From AC-32 sp963704005 (GTDB taxonomy: Bacteria > Actinomycetota > Thermoleophilia > Gaiellales > Gaiellaceae): DNA of 64,000 nt. Under the pieces are notes generated by a model, which saw only the letters and a list, made by a program, of their open reading frames with translations, was not told the origin of the DNA and did not search any database. Each line of letters starts with the position of its first letter. Position 1 is the first letter of the stretch. The stretch spans positions 744,001 through 808,000 of the forward strand of contig CAVPGJ010000005.1 in NCBI GenBank assembly GCA_963704005.1. Reading direction: 5' to 3'. Positions 43,183 to 52,625 of this stretch are shown here, one piece after another. Both the position numbers and the translations under genes were made by a program.

Positions 43183-43188
43183 AATAAT
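43183..43188 (+). promoter_or_regulatory. Leaderless-type -10 box of the SRPBCC gene
   Basis: AATAAT ends six bases before ATG 43195. Confidence 0.45.
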
Positions 43189-43194
43189 GCCGCC

Positions 43195-43633
43195 ATGTCA
43201 CGAGAGGCGCCGGTCACGAGCAAACGCGAGATCGAGATCGCTGCGCCGCCGGAGGTGGTCTGGGACGTCTTGACCGGCTTCGAGCAGTGGCCGCAGTGGA
43301 ACCCTGACGTCAAGTCGATGTCGTTCGAGGGGCCGGTGGCGCCCGGCTCGGAGTTCCGCTGGAAGGCGGGCCCGGGCACGATCGTCTCGACGCTCGAGGA
43401 GGTCGACCCGCCGCGGTTCGTCAGGTGGCGCGGCCGGACGCTGTCGATCAAGGCGATCCACGAATGGCGCCTCGAGCCGACGGGCGGCGGCACACGCGTC
43501 GAGACGGAGGAGTCGTTCCAGCGGCTTGCTTGCCCGGCTCTTCCGCGGGTCGCTCCAGAAGACGCTCGACCGGTCGTCGGAGCAGGGCCTCGAGCACCTG
43601 AAGGGCGAGGCGGAGCGCAGAGCCGGCACCTAG
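43195..43633 (+). CDS. SRPBCC (START-like) family protein, frameshifted
   Basis: About 145 residues are encoded. The in-frame part shows the family layout: KREIEIAAPPEVVWDVLTGFEQWPQWNPDV, then alternating strands and IHEWRLEPTGGGTRVETEESF. After about 43530 the frame changes and the helix LFRGSLQKTLDRSSEQGLEHLKGEAE, the usual C-terminal helix, follows in another frame up to TAG 43631-43633. GCTTGCTT at the shift point suggests a base-count error. These proteins bind small hydrophobic ligands in a helix-grip cavity. The ligand is unknown. Confidence 0.75.
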
Positions 43634-43634
43634 C

Positions 43635-44172
43635 GTGGCCAGGCACGTCGTCCTCCTCCGCGGGATCAACATCGGCCCGCGCAACCGGATCTCGATGCCG
43701 GAGCTCCGCTCGGCTCTGAAGGAGGCCGGCTTCGGCGAGGTGCCGACGTACCTGCAGAGCGGCAACGTCGTCATCGAGAGCCGCGCCAAGGCCGAGAGTC
43801 GTCCGCAGGAAGGTCGAAGGCGTGATCGCCGAGGGCTTCGGCCTGGAGATCGCGGTCGTCGTGCGGACGAAGGCCGAGCTGACCGCCGTGGTTCGGCGGA
43901 ACCCGCTGGCGAAGATCGCGACCGATCCGAAGCGCCACCAGGTCACGTTCCTGTCGGAGAAGCTCGCGGCAAGGGCCGTGCGGGAGCTGGAGGAAGCCGC
44001 CGCCGCGGACGAACGATTCGTGGTTGCGGGCCGGGAGGTCTACGCCTGGCACCCGTCCGGCGTGGCCCGCTCGAAGCTGTGGGCGACGCTCGCCGGCAAG
44101 GGCCTCGGCGTCACCGCGACCTCGCGGAACTGGACGACCGTCGAGGCGTTGCTAAGGCTCGCCGGCGGCTAG
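43635..44172 (+). CDS. DUF1697 family protein, frameshifted
   Basis: The gene begins at GTG one base after the previous stop. The start VVLLRGINIGPRNRISMPELR with QSGNVVIES is the DUF1697 signature. Near 43795 the frame shifts and continues as EGVIAEGFGLEIAVVVRT, then SKLWATLAGKGLGVTATSRNWTTVEAL up to the stop at 44172. This gives about 179 residues in all, the normal length. The family is widespread and of unknown function. Gene order suggests co-transcription with the SRPBCC gene. Confidence 0.8.
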
Positions 44173-44215
44173 CCGCTTGGCCAGCCGCCGGTAACGGTGG
44201 TGCTTTCTCCGCCGC

Positions 44216-44617
44216 TCAGGCGGGTGCGGCCAGCGCCTTCTTCTTGAGCGCCTCGAACTCCTGCTGGTCGATCGCGCCGCTGTCGAGCAGCTGCTTCGCC
44301 TGCGCGATCTGCGTTGCCGGGTCGCCCTGTGCGGCGACCTGGCGGATGTAGTCGTCGGCCTGCGTCTGCGCGGCCTGCACGGCCTTCTCGTTGCGCTCGG
44401 CCATGCCCTTGCTCTCGGCGACCAGGTAGATGAACACACCGAGGAAGGGTAGGACGATCACGAAGATGCACCAGAGCACCTTCGACCCGCCGCCGATGTC
44501 GTGCCGGCGGAAGAGGTCGGAGAAGACGGTGATCAGAAGCCAGAACCAGATCACCCACGCGAAGATGATGAGCATCGTCCAGAGGATGTCGAGAAACGGG
44601 TAGTCCGCTGCGAGCAT
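44216..44617 (-). CDS. PLDc_N/SHOCT-type membrane protein
   Basis: The product has 133 residues with a Shine-Dalgarno (AGGAGG) before the ATG. Two helices (about 10-32 and 45-66) with FRRHDIGGGSKVLWCIFVIVLPFLG match the PLDc_N membrane module. The end LLDSGAIDQQEFEALKKKAL is a SHOCT domain, a short helical element common at protein termini. The function is unknown. TAGACT about 45 bases upstream of the start could be its -10 box. Confidence 0.8.
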   Translation of the reverse strand: MLAADYPFLDILWTMLIIFAWVIWFWLLITVFSDLFRRHDIGGGSKVLWCIFVIVLPFLGVFIYLVAESKGMAERNEKAVQAAQTQADDYIRQVAAQGDPATQIAQAKQLLDSGAIDQQEFEALKKKALAAPA

Positions 44618-44702
44618 GCATTTCCTCCTGTTTCGGGAAGCTGTCAGCCTTGCGCGTTCGGAGTCTAGGCGAGTCGTCCCAGCGGGATGATTCGCGTGAG
44701 AA

Positions 44703-45228
44703 CTACGTGGTCGGCGCAGGGAACCCTGACGGGTGTGCGCGCAGATCTCGCAATAGCCAGCGGCCCGCGCTCCCGATCGCCACCAGCATCCCGACGAGGA
44801 GTGCCGCCTCTGCCGGGCCGTGGTGCCGTGCCAGCTCGACGAGCAGCACGAGCGCGGCGAGCGCGACCAGCAGCAGCGCGATCACGCGGTGGAAGCGCCC
44901 GGCCTCGGAGTGCGGCCAGGGGTCGAGCGGGCGCACGATCTCCCGCCCGCGGTCGGAGTCGGTGCAGCGGCTCTTGCGCGGGCAGGCGTTGCAGACGTGC
45001 GCGCGGGCGCGGTAGCGCACGAGCCGGCGCTCGTGGTCGAACTCGTGCGGCCACAGCTGCTCGCCCTCCGGGCAGCTCCCAGTGGTCGTGCGTCTCGTCG
45101 TAGCTGAAGCCGGCGGTGCGGTAGCGCAGCGCGCGGCGGTGCGTGTGCGCCGACAGCCACTCGAGCACGAACGCTCCGAGCGCGAGGAAGCCGGCGTACC
45201 CGGCCGCGAGCAGCACCTCCGGGCTCAT
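44703..45228 (-). CDS. Membrane protein with CxxCPxKxxC motif coupled to norB, frameshifted
   Basis: About 174 residues result after correcting one extra C near 45080 (CTGCCCGG, expected CTGCCGG). The ATG overlaps the norB stop. There is a first membrane helix (about 4-22), then a soluble part with HTHRRALRYRTAGFSYDETHDHWELP and YRARAHVCNACPRKSRCTDSDRGREI, and two more helices (about 105-140). The four-Cys set probably binds a metal or is redox active. The partner gene suggests a role in assembly of, or electron transfer to, nitric oxide reductase. No family name was recognised. Confidence 0.65.
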
Positions 45229-47574
45229 GTCAGCCTCGCCGCCGCGGCTTCGCCCGGCGGCCTGGTCGGCGCTCGGTCGTCTGGATCTCGGTGAACAGGA
45301 TGTCCTCCGGGCTCGTCGAGCGTGACCCGCTTGACGGTGTGGCGGATGCCGAGGTAGGCGATGTAGAGCGCCGGCAGCGCGCCGCCGACGATGAAGACGA
45401 TGTCGCCGGGCAGCCGCAGCCACTCGATCAGCGCGTTCGTGTCGTTGGTGAGGAACTTCAGCTGGCGCGCCTCGAAGTAGCCGTAGTCGACCGACTTGTA
45501 GAGCTGCAGGATGCCGAGCGGCAGCAGCGTCGCGAAGCACATCCAGGCCAGGCCGATGTTGGTCGACCAGAAGCAGATCCGCGCCCAGCGCTCCGGCCAG
45601 CTTGCTCGGCCGGGATCAGGTAGCGCAGGCAGAACATCGCCAGGCCCGAGCGCGAGCATCCCGTAGACGCCCATCATCGCCGCGTGCCCGTGGTTGGCGG
45701 TCAGCGCGGTGCCGATCTCGTAGTAGGAGACGATCGGCAGGTTGATCAGGAAGCCGAAGATGCCGGCGCCGAGGAAGTTCCAGAAGCCGACCGCGACCAG
45801 GAACATCACCGCCCAGCGGTGCGGGAACGGCGTCTGCGAGCGCGACTCCTGCGCGGCGCCGAGCTGCAGGAACGACCACGCCTCGACGGTCAGGAAGGTG
45901 AGCGGGATCACCTCGGCGGCCGAGAAGAACGCGCCGAGCGCCATGTGCTCGGCCGGCTCGCCGGAGAAGTAGAGGTGGTGCATCGTCCCGATCGACGCCG
46001 CCGACGGAGTAGAGGACGATGTCGAGGAAGACGACGGTGAGCGCGATCCTCTCGCGCACGACGCCGAGCAGCACGAACATGTAGGCGACCATCACCGTGG
46101 TGAAGAGCTCGAGGAAGTCCTCGACCCAGAGGTGGACGACCCAGAAGCGCCAGAACTCGGTCGTCGTGAAGTTGTCGCCCGTGCGGGCGATCAGCCCGAC
46201 CGCGTAGAAGGCGGGGATCGCGCAGGCGGCGAGGAAGAAGAGCCAGGGCATGTTGCCGGGGTGCTCGCCGGCGCAGGCGCGCGGCGCAGGACGCGCCAGA
46301 GCATGAACACCCAGACGAACGAGCCCGATCGACGAGCAGGATCTGCCAGAGCCGCGCGAGGTCGAGGTACTCGAAGCCCTGCAGGCCGAACCAGTTCGAC
46401 GGCGACGTTCTGCAGGACGCCGTGCACGCCGAGGTAGGAGCCGATCAGCGTGCCGAAGACGACGACCGCGAGCGCCCCGAGCAGCGCGAAGGCGAGCTTG
46501 CCCTGGTGCGTCGGCTCGCGCCGCGGCGATCATCGGCGCCAGGAAGATCCCGGCGGCGACGAACGAGGTCGCGACCCAGAAGATCGCCAGCTGCACGTGC
46601 CAGGTGCGCATCAGGTTGTACGGGAAGACGCGCGCCAGGTCGATGCCGAAGAAGCTCGTCGATGTCCGCGCGGTAGTGCTGCGCGGCGGCGCCGACGAGC
46701 GTCTGGAGCAGGAACAGCGCGGCCATCACGAAGAAGAACCAGGCGGTCGCCCGCTGCGCCGGCGTCAGCGCGACGTCGCCCGGCGCGCGGAACGAGAGCG
46801 TCGCCTGCTCGCGGCCGTGCCAGCCGAGGCTGCGTCCCCAGCGCCCGAACGCGCCGAACAGCAGGCCGATCCCGCCGAGCAGCGCGATCAGCGACAGCAC
46901 CGACCAGACGATCACGTTCGCGGTCGGCTTGTTGTCGACCCGCGGCTCGGACGGCCAGTTGTTCGTGTACGAGTAGTTGTGGCCGGGCCGGTTCGCCGCC
47001 GCGGCCCAGGCCGTCCAGGCGAAGAACGCGGTCAGCTGCCGCAGCTGCGTCGGGTCGGTGATCGCGTCCTGCCGCAGGCCGTGCTCGGTCGTCGGGTCGG
47101 AGAAGAACGCGGCTGTAGTGCGGCACCAGCCGGCGGAACGCCTCCGCCTGCGGCCGCGCTGAAGGTGCAGCGTGCTGCGTGCCCGTGTCGTAGCGGTTCG
47201 TGCGCAGGTCCTCGATCGTCTTCCGCACCGCCCGGTCGGAGTCGGCGCCGCCGAACAACGCCGCACGAGATCGGACGAGCGGCGCAGGTAGTCGGCGGTG
47301 TAGTCGGGGCCGAGATAGGCGCCGTGGCCGAAGACCGACCCGTACTCCATCAGCCCGTTGTGCAGGAACACCTGCTGGCCCGTGGCTGATGTCCTTGCCG
47401 GTGAAGAGGACGCGGCCGCTGCGGGTCGACGACCCGCGCCGGCACGGGCGGATGGGCCTGGTAGGTGCGGTAGGCGAGCAGGCCGAGGACGAAGAAGCCG
47501 ACGAGCACGACGAGCACGGCCGCCTGGATCCAGCCCTTTGAGATCAGGAACTCACGCCGCGCTCCGGTCGCCAC
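45225..47574 (-). CDS. norB: Quinol-dependent nitric oxide reductase (qNOR), many frameshifts
   Basis: The span of 2350 bases fits the usual 760-780 residues of single-subunit qNOR. It reduces NO to N2O with quinol in the cytoplasmic membrane. Pieces in different frames give the N-terminal helix (GWIQAAVLVVLVGFFVLGLLAY), the periplasmic domain (EYGSVFGHGAYLGPDYTADYL), NRPGHNYSYTNNWPSEP, and the catalytic helices with FWVVHLWVEDFLELFTTVM (heme/FeB ligands and Glu) and LTANHGHAAMMGVYGMLALG. About ten single-base shifts break it, for example extra bases near 47415 and 47390. GTG 47574 has a Shine-Dalgarno (AAGGAGGG). It may be intact in the real genome. Confidence 0.85.
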
Positions 47575-47729
47575 CTGCCCTCCTTCAACCCGTCTCGCTC
47601 GCCGATCGTAAGAGATTCAGTCCATCGATGCCGCGCCGCGCTTGCTCGGCAGCTCCACGACGAACTCCCTCACTTGAGGTACCCCGGTTCCTCTCTCGGC
47701 GGGACGCCGGCCTGCCGAGGTAGGCCCGG

Positions 47730-48185
47730 ATGCGCCGCCCGCTGATCGCCGTCGTGCTCGCCTGCCTGTTCTCGCCTGCCGCCCAGGCGCGGTACTCGCC
47801 CGCGCCCGTCCCGAAACGCCGCCCGGCGCGGCTGGCCCACCGCGTGGTCGCGTTCGCGAAGCGCCAGCTCGGCGTGCCCTACCGCTGGGGCGGCATCTCC
47901 CGCCGCACCGGCTTCGACTGCTCGGGCCTCGTCTACGCCGCGTACCGCTCGATCGGGAGGAAGCTCCCGCACTCGACGTGGGGCCAGATGGCCCTCGGCG
48001 TGCGAGTCCGCTTCGCGCGGCTGCGTCCCGGCGACCTGGTCTTCACAAACGGCGGCGGCCACGTCGTGCTGGTGGTCTCGCGGCGAGCCGCGATCCAGGC
48101 CCCGTACACGGGCGCCCGGGTGAGCTACGTGAGCCTGAAGTCGCTCCGCGGCGAGTTCGTCGGCGCGCGGCGACTGCTCCGCTAG
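47730..48185 (+). CDS. Secreted NlpC/P60 family peptidase
   Basis: The product has 151 residues. A signal peptide covers about residues 1-20 (RRPLIAVVLACLFSPAAQA). The NlpC/P60 domain follows: FAKRQLGVPYRWGGIS, the catalytic Cys in RTGFDCSGLVYAAYRS, and the catalytic His in TNGGGHVVLVVSR. These enzymes cut gamma-D-glutamyl bonds in peptidoglycan stem peptides outside the cell. The last 276 bases are duplicated at 51107-51382. It is divergent from norB. Confidence 0.9.
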   Translation: MRRPLIAVVLACLFSPAAQARYSPAPVPKRRPARLAHRVVAFAKRQLGVPYRWGGISRRTGFDCSGLVYAAYRSIGRKLPHSTWGQMALGVRVRFARLRPGDLVFTNGGGHVVLVVSRRAAIQAPYTGARVSYVSLKSLRGEFVGARRLLR

Positions 48186-48246
48186 GGCGAACCGCCGCGG
48201 CTACGATCGACGATGCCCAACGACCGAGCTACTCGGAGGTGATCGG

Positions 48247-48885
48247 ATGAACGACAACCCGAAGACGCAGGTCGCGCGCCTCGACGACATCGAGCGGCGC
48301 GGCAGAAGCATCCCGGTGCGCGAGCACTTCGGGATCCACGGATTCGGAGCCAACGCCTTCACGCCCAACGAGGAAGGCACGCTGATCAACGACCACGACG
48401 AGGCCGGGTCTGGCCAGGAAGAGCTGTACGTCGTGCTCGACGGGAGCGCCACCTTCGAGGTCGACGGCGAGACGTTCGAGGCGCCCGCCGGAACGTTCGT
48501 GTCCGTCCGCCCGGAGTCGCGGCGGAAGGCGACCGGGACCGGAACGGTCCTCGCCCTCGGCGGCACGCCCGGCCAGGCGTACCAGGCGCTCGACTGGGGT
48601 GAGGCGTGGCCGTTCCAGAGCGAATCGATGGCGGCGTACAACGAGCAGCGCTACGCCGACGCCCTCGATGCGGTCCGCCGTGGGCTCGAGCACTCGCCGG
48701 ACCAGCCGGGCCTCAATTTCAACTACGCGTGCTTCTCGTCGCTCTCGGGCGATGTCGACGACCAGACGTTCAGCCACCTCCGGCGATCCGTCGAGCTGTT
48801 CCCGCCGTTCCGCCAGCAGGCGCGCACGGACGAGGACCTCGCCGCGGTCCGCGACGACCCGCGCTTCGAGGAGGCTCTTCGCTGA
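48247..48885 (+). CDS. Cupin protein with helical (TPR-like) C-terminus
   Basis: The product has 212 residues with a Shine-Dalgarno (CGGAGGTG) before the ATG. The cupin core has GQEELYVVLDGSATFEVDGETFEAPAGTFVSVRP, without the full His set of metal cupins. Residues about 125-212 are helical and tetratricopeptide-like (AYNEQRYADALDAVRRGLEHSP). The function is unknown. It is convergent with the glycoside hydrolase gene. Confidence 0.75.
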   Translation: MNDNPKTQVARLDDIERRGRSIPVREHFGIHGFGANAFTPNEEGTLINDHDEAGSGQEELYVVLDGSATFEVDGETFEAPAGTFVSVRPESRRKATGTGTVLALGGTPGQAYQALDWGEAWPFQSESMAAYNEQRYADALDAVRRGLEHSPDQPGLNFNYACFSSLSGDVDDQTFSHLRRSVELFPPFRQQARTDEDLAAVRDDPRFEEALR

Positions 48886-48904
48886 CCACGCGCGGTGACG
48901 TCGC

Positions 48905-50194
48905 TCACCGGACCCGGAGCGTAGGGCTGACCGCAGTGTGGCCAGGCAGCGCCACGCGCAGGCGAGCCCCCCGCCCCGCGCGGACGCGGCGCTTGAACGA
49001 GCCTCTTCCGTTCGTGAGCGACCACGAGCCGACAGGAAGCCAGCGGCCGAAGACGTAGCGCTCGAGCCGGTACTGTCGCAACCCGGTCCCCGGCCGCACC
49101 TGGCCCCACACGGTCGTCGAGAGGCCGCGCCGAGACCACTGCGCCAGCGGCAGCATGTAGGCGTAGAAGGCCGGCTTCAGCGTCCCGAGCGAGGTTATGA
49201 GCCCGCTCTTCCACCCGGTCGACTCGTCCTGGACGAGGAACTGGATCAGGATGTCGACGAGGGGAGCTTCGCGCACGCGCAGCGCCGCGTCTGCCAGGTT
49301 CCGCGCCTGCGCGCTGTCCGAGACGGCGTAGGGCTTGTCGGGGCTCGTCTGGTAGCCGTACTCCGTCAGCCAGATCCGCTTCGGCCCGAAGTCGCGGCGC
49401 ACCTCCTTGATCAGCTCGGGGAGGGTCGCGAGGGTCAGGATCCCGTGGCAGTAGCGGCAGACTCCGGGCGCGAAGCCGAACGGGCGCTCGCCGCGGGTGA
49501 TCGGGTACGGGTGGTGCGAGTAGGCGTCGAGCCGCGCGTGGGCGGCACGCATCCCGCGCATGAACGCGACGGGCCCGAGGGCGCTCTTCGTCGGCCGCGG
49601 GGTCGTCGACCCGCCCGCCACGCGGTTGGCGGGGTTGCGGTTGTGGAGGACGACGTACGTCGGGTTCAGCAAGCGCTGGACGTAGAGGCGCGGCGAGTTC
49701 GGGCTCAGCCACACCTGCTGGTTCGGCTCGTTCCAGACCTCCCAGAGGCGCACCCACGGGTAGCGCTTCGCCACCGCGCCGGCGAAGGCCGCGAGCGAGT
49801 ACTTCTTCAGCGGGATCGCGTTCGGGCCGAGGCCGCCGTTCGCCCAGGCCGGCGATCCCCAGAGCGTCAGAAGCACGACGATCCCGCGGCGGTGGAGGCC
49901 GCGCACAGCGGTGTCGGTGCTCGACCAGTCGTAGGCGGGGTCACTCGGGTCGAGCGGCCGCTTGGGCTTCCGCGGGGCCACCTGGCGCCAGTCGACGGTG
50001 AAGCGAACGAGCCGCACGCCCAGCGCATTGAGTGGGTCGAACTCGGGGTCGCCGGTGAGGCTGGCGTGGACGACGGCGTCGTCATCGACGCCGTAGCGGA
50101 TGATCGAAGACGCCGAGGACGTGGCCGGGGCAGAGAGGGCCAGGAACGCGGCGGCGGCGGCAACCGGCAAGCCGAGTTTCAGCGAGCCATCCAT
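48905..50194 (-). CDS. Secreted glycoside hydrolase (clan A, GH5/GH39-like)
   Basis: The product has 429 residues from ATG 50194, with GTG 50198-50200 as an alternative. A signal peptide covers about residues 1-28. The (beta/alpha)8 domain has the acid/base Glu in VRLWEVWNEPNQQVW and the nucleophile Glu in RIWLTEYGYQTSPDK, the two positions expected for clan GH-A. The C-terminal 80 residues form a beta-rich module (WGQVRPGTGLRQYRLER, FKRRVRAGRGARLRVALPG). It would degrade or remodel a polysaccharide outside the cell. Substrate and family number are not certain. Confidence 0.75.
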   Translation of the reverse strand: MDGSLKLGLPVAAAAAFLALSAPATSSASSIIRYGVDDDAVVHASLTGDPEFDPLNALGVRLVRFTVDWRQVAPRKPKRPLDPSDPAYDWSSTDTAVRGLHRRGIVVLLTLWGSPAWANGGLGPNAIPLKKYSLAAFAGAVAKRYPWVRLWEVWNEPNQQVWLSPNSPRLYVQRLLNPTYVVLHNRNPANRVAGGSTTPRPTKSALGPVAFMRGMRAAHARLDAYSHHPYPITRGERPFGFAPGVCRYCHGILTLATLPELIKEVRRDFGPKRIWLTEYGYQTSPDKPYAVSDSAQARNLADAALRVREAPLVDILIQFLVQDESTGWKSGLITSLGTLKPAFYAYMLPLAQWSRRGLSTTVWGQVRPGTGLRQYRLERYVFGRWLPVGSWSLTNGRGSFKRRVRAGRGARLRVALPGHTAVSPTLRVR

Positions 50195-50262
50195 CGGCAC
50201 CCGATGCTAGAGCCCGTCTGTTAGGAAAAATTGGCCGACCAGACACCGGGGATCCCGAAGTG

Positions 50263-51028
50263 CTACTTGCGGCGGGCGAGGCCGGCGATGAGGGCGTCGG
50301 TCGGGGCCCAGTAGGCCGCGCGGGCGTCACGCAACGAGCTCAGCGGGGCGAGATGGTCGGCGACGAACGAGCCATGCGAGCGCGCGACGTCCACCTCGAT
50401 CTGCTTCCCCGGGAAGCCGGCCTGGCTGAGGCGTCCGATCAGCAGACCGGCTCCGTTCCTGCCGGTCGGGTCCTGGTCGCTGACCAGCACGGCCAGGATC
50501 GTCTGCGGCCCGAGGGGCTTCAGGTTGACGCGCCCGCGACTCTTCGCCGAAGCCGACGGGGTTGACGCCCTCGACCGCGTCGGGGACGGGCACGTGCCGG
50601 GCGGAGGAGACCGCTGCGTACTCGACCGCGAGGGCGCCGCCCCGGGAGTAGCCGAGCGCAAGCACGGGCACGCCCTCGAGCCCGAGCCGGGCGGTCGCGT
50701 TCTTCACGCCGGCGATCGCAGGGTCGAGCACGCCCGCCTCGGCGCCGGTCTCGTAGCGCGGGTAGATGACCGCGGCCCCGCGCGCGACGAGGTGGTCGAT
50801 CCAGTCCCGATGGTTCGCCGGAGTCGCCTCGACCGGCGGGCCCTGCCCATGGAAGAAGATCACCAGCCGCTTCGGCTTCCCCGCCGGCCGGAACAGCCAG
50901 ACGCCCTTCGCGCCCTGCACGAACGGCCCGGCGACAGTCGGGTGCCTCGGCAGAGAGGCGCCGCCTCCCGCGCACCCGGCGAGCGCGAAGAGCACGGCAA
51001 TCGCGACCGGGGTCAGAGTCGCTCTCAC
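50263..51028 (-). CDS. Alpha/beta hydrolase-like lipoprotein, frameshifted
   Basis: About 255 residues are encoded, from GTG 51028 after AGGAGACAG. A lipoprotein signal peptide is seen (VAIAVLFALAGCAGG, lipobox LAGC). The hydrolase part shows LVIFFHGQGPPV (oxyanion), LALGYSRGGALAVEY (nucleophile Ser) and, after a frameshift near 50535, ILAVLVSDQDPTGRNGAG (acid) and VARSHGSFVADH (His). It acts outside the membrane on an unknown ester or amide. Upstream on the other strand lies the NlpC/P60 duplicate. Confidence 0.7.
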
Positions 51029-51106
51029 CTGTCTCCTGCGACGCCGCTAGCGGGAAACGGTTAGCGGCAGGACGGTCTGGGCGGGCGAGCACGAAGTGGA
51101 CGAGCG

Positions 51107-51382
51107 GGCTTCGACTGCTCGGGTCTCGTCTATGCCGCGTACCGCTCGATCGGGAGGAAGCTTCCGCACTCGACCTGGGGCCAGATGGCCCTCGGCGCGC
51201 GAGTCCGCTTCGCGCGGCTGCGACCCGGCGACCTGGTCTTCACAAACGGCGGCGGCCACGTCGTGCTGGTGGTCTCGCGGCGAGCCGCGATCCAGGCCCC
51301 GTACACGGGCGCGCGGGTGAGCTACGTGAGCCTGAGGTCGCTTCGCGGCGAGTTCGTCGGCGCGCGGCGTCTGCTCCGCTAG
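51107..51382 (+). pseudogene. Truncated duplicate of the NlpC/P60 gene
   Basis: 276 bases match 47910-48185 with about ten substitutions and no gap, from the catalytic-Cys motif (GFDCSGLVYAAYRS) to the same stop. The signal peptide and the first third of the domain are missing, so it cannot be exported or fold normally. The reading frame is still open, which suggests a recent event. The surrounding 487 bases between 51029 and 51516 hold no other gene. Confidence 0.85.
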
Positions 51383-51503
51383 AGCCGTGTTGCTAATCCG
51401 CCATACGGCCGACTTCGACCGGCCCGAGAGCTCACGGAATCGTCCCTGTTTCGCTTGACACCAAGAGGCCCGCAATACACGACGGTTCGCCGGTTATCGG
51501 GCG

Positions 51504-51509
51504 TACGCT
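51504..51509 (+). promoter_or_regulatory. Leaderless-type -10 box of the HEPN-motif gene
   Basis: TACGCT ends seven bases before GTG 51517. Confidence 0.5.
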
Positions 51510-51516
51510 CCCCGGT

Positions 51517-52446
51517 GTGACCAACAGACTTGAGGCGTTGGTTGCTGACGCGCCCGTCGGCAGTGTCGGCTATGTCTACGGAGGGGATCCACCCCAGCCC
51601 TTCTTCTGGCACGAGTCGTCGAACAACGCGTTCTACATCTCGATCGACGCTCTAAACCAGTTTCAGCGGATTGACTCGCTAGGAGGGAACCCGTACGTGA
51701 TCCCGGCGATAGGCCTTCGGTTCCTAGCTCTCGAGTCCTATGTGTCGACGCTCTACAAGGTGGCCTGGCGGGACGCGGAACTCAACGCTAGGAACGTGTC
51801 TCTCGCGGCGCCTCCGCAGCAACCACGCCAGGCGCGCAAGTTCGTTGAGAAGTTCCGGGCCGTCGAGTCGTACTTCAGCCGCGGAGCACTTCGTGATCGA
51901 GAACTGGCCCTTCGGCTGCAGGAATTCGGAACGCTTCGCAACGCTCTGTTCCATGATCTGACCTCGGTCGGGAATCCACAGTTCGTGCGAACTACGTTTC
52001 CCTCACGCGTCGAGTATGTGACTGAGGCTCACCTGATCCAGGCGGCAGTTCTAGCAATCGAGGGCTTCGCGTACTTTCGACTCCTATTCCCAGGCGCAGA
52101 CCTAATGCCCTCCATCCAGGTCGGTCTCGCGTACGAAAAGCTCGACGTACTCTCAGCTGAGGTGCTCCTACCACTCTTCGAGCAGATTCTCGCGGCAAAG
52201 GGTCTCAGCACCGCCGTAGCTTGCTTCCCACAAGTCTCGACTTTCCAAGCCCAGGCTGCACGGCCTTTGACGCTCGTGATCAGGCACGAGGGTGTCATGT
52301 CGCCGAAGCCCACCGCCGAAACGCCACTGCTATCGAAGTCGTTGATAGACGCCGCAATTGCGGCGCGGCCCGTAGACGACGACAAATTTCACGTTCCGAA
52401 CTACGTGCTTCGATCAGAAGACGGTTCTCCGGCAGAGTCCGGGTAG
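51517..52446 (+). CDS. Hypothetical protein with a HEPN-like R-x4-H motif
   Basis: The product has 309 residues and is clearly less GC-biased than the genes to the left. It is mostly helical. LQEFGTLRNALFHDLTSVG (about 142-160) carries R-N-x3-H, the pattern of HEPN ribonucleases and of HEPN-like binding proteins. Helices before and after would complete a HEPN bundle. The first 60 residues (VGYVYGGDPPQPFFWHESSNNAFYI) look like a separate small domain. No closer family was found. HEPN proteins act in toxin-antitoxin and phage-defence settings. That role is a suggestion from the motif and the island context. Confidence 0.5.
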   Translation: MTNRLEALVADAPVGSVGYVYGGDPPQPFFWHESSNNAFYISIDALNQFQRIDSLGGNPYVIPAIGLRFLALESYVSTLYKVAWRDAELNARNVSLAAPPQQPRQARKFVEKFRAVESYFSRGALRDRELALRLQEFGTLRNALFHDLTSVGNPQFVRTTFPSRVEYVTEAHLIQAAVLAIEGFAYFRLLFPGADLMPSIQVGLAYEKLDVLSAEVLLPLFEQILAAKGLSTAVACFPQVSTFQAQAARPLTLVIRHEGVMSPKPTAETPLLSKSLIDAAIAARPVDDDKFHVPNYVLRSEDGSPAESG

Positions 52447-52574
52447 GAGGAGGACGTCGGTGGAACGGGCTGCGGGCAGGGCGCATCCTGCTTCTGGAAT
52501 GAGACGACGTAAGGGTCGGAGCAACCGTCACGGGTCGCGAACTGCGGCAGGACGACAACATCCGTTTACATCCC

Positions 52575-52601
52575 TTTCCACAGTTGTGGGTAAACTCCAC
52601 A
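52575..52601. promoter_or_regulatory. Cluster of DnaA-box-like sequences
   Basis: TTTCCACA (52575-52582), TGTGGGTAA (52585-52593, reverse orientation) and CTCCACA (52595-52601) lie next to each other upstream of the HARE/ParB-like genes. They resemble the DnaA box TTATCCACA with one or two mismatches each. This hints at an origin or a plasmid-derived segment. It is also compatible with chance. Confidence 0.35.
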
Positions 52602-52625
52602 GCCTGTAGAAAGACCCAATTGCCC

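Noticed and set aside
44985..45030. Transposase fragment because of the CxxCPxKxxCT motif
   Set aside because: The motif is flanked by membrane helices and the gene overlaps norB. No DDE residues or inverted repeats are present.
45225..47574. Programmed frameshifting in norB
   Set aside because: There are about ten shifts in both directions without slippery sites. Sequence error fits better.
47575..47729. c-di-AMP (ydaO) riboswitch upstream of the NlpC/P60 gene
   Set aside because: Such elements are common before cell-wall hydrolase genes in actinobacteria, but the 155-base gap lacks the expected conserved blocks.
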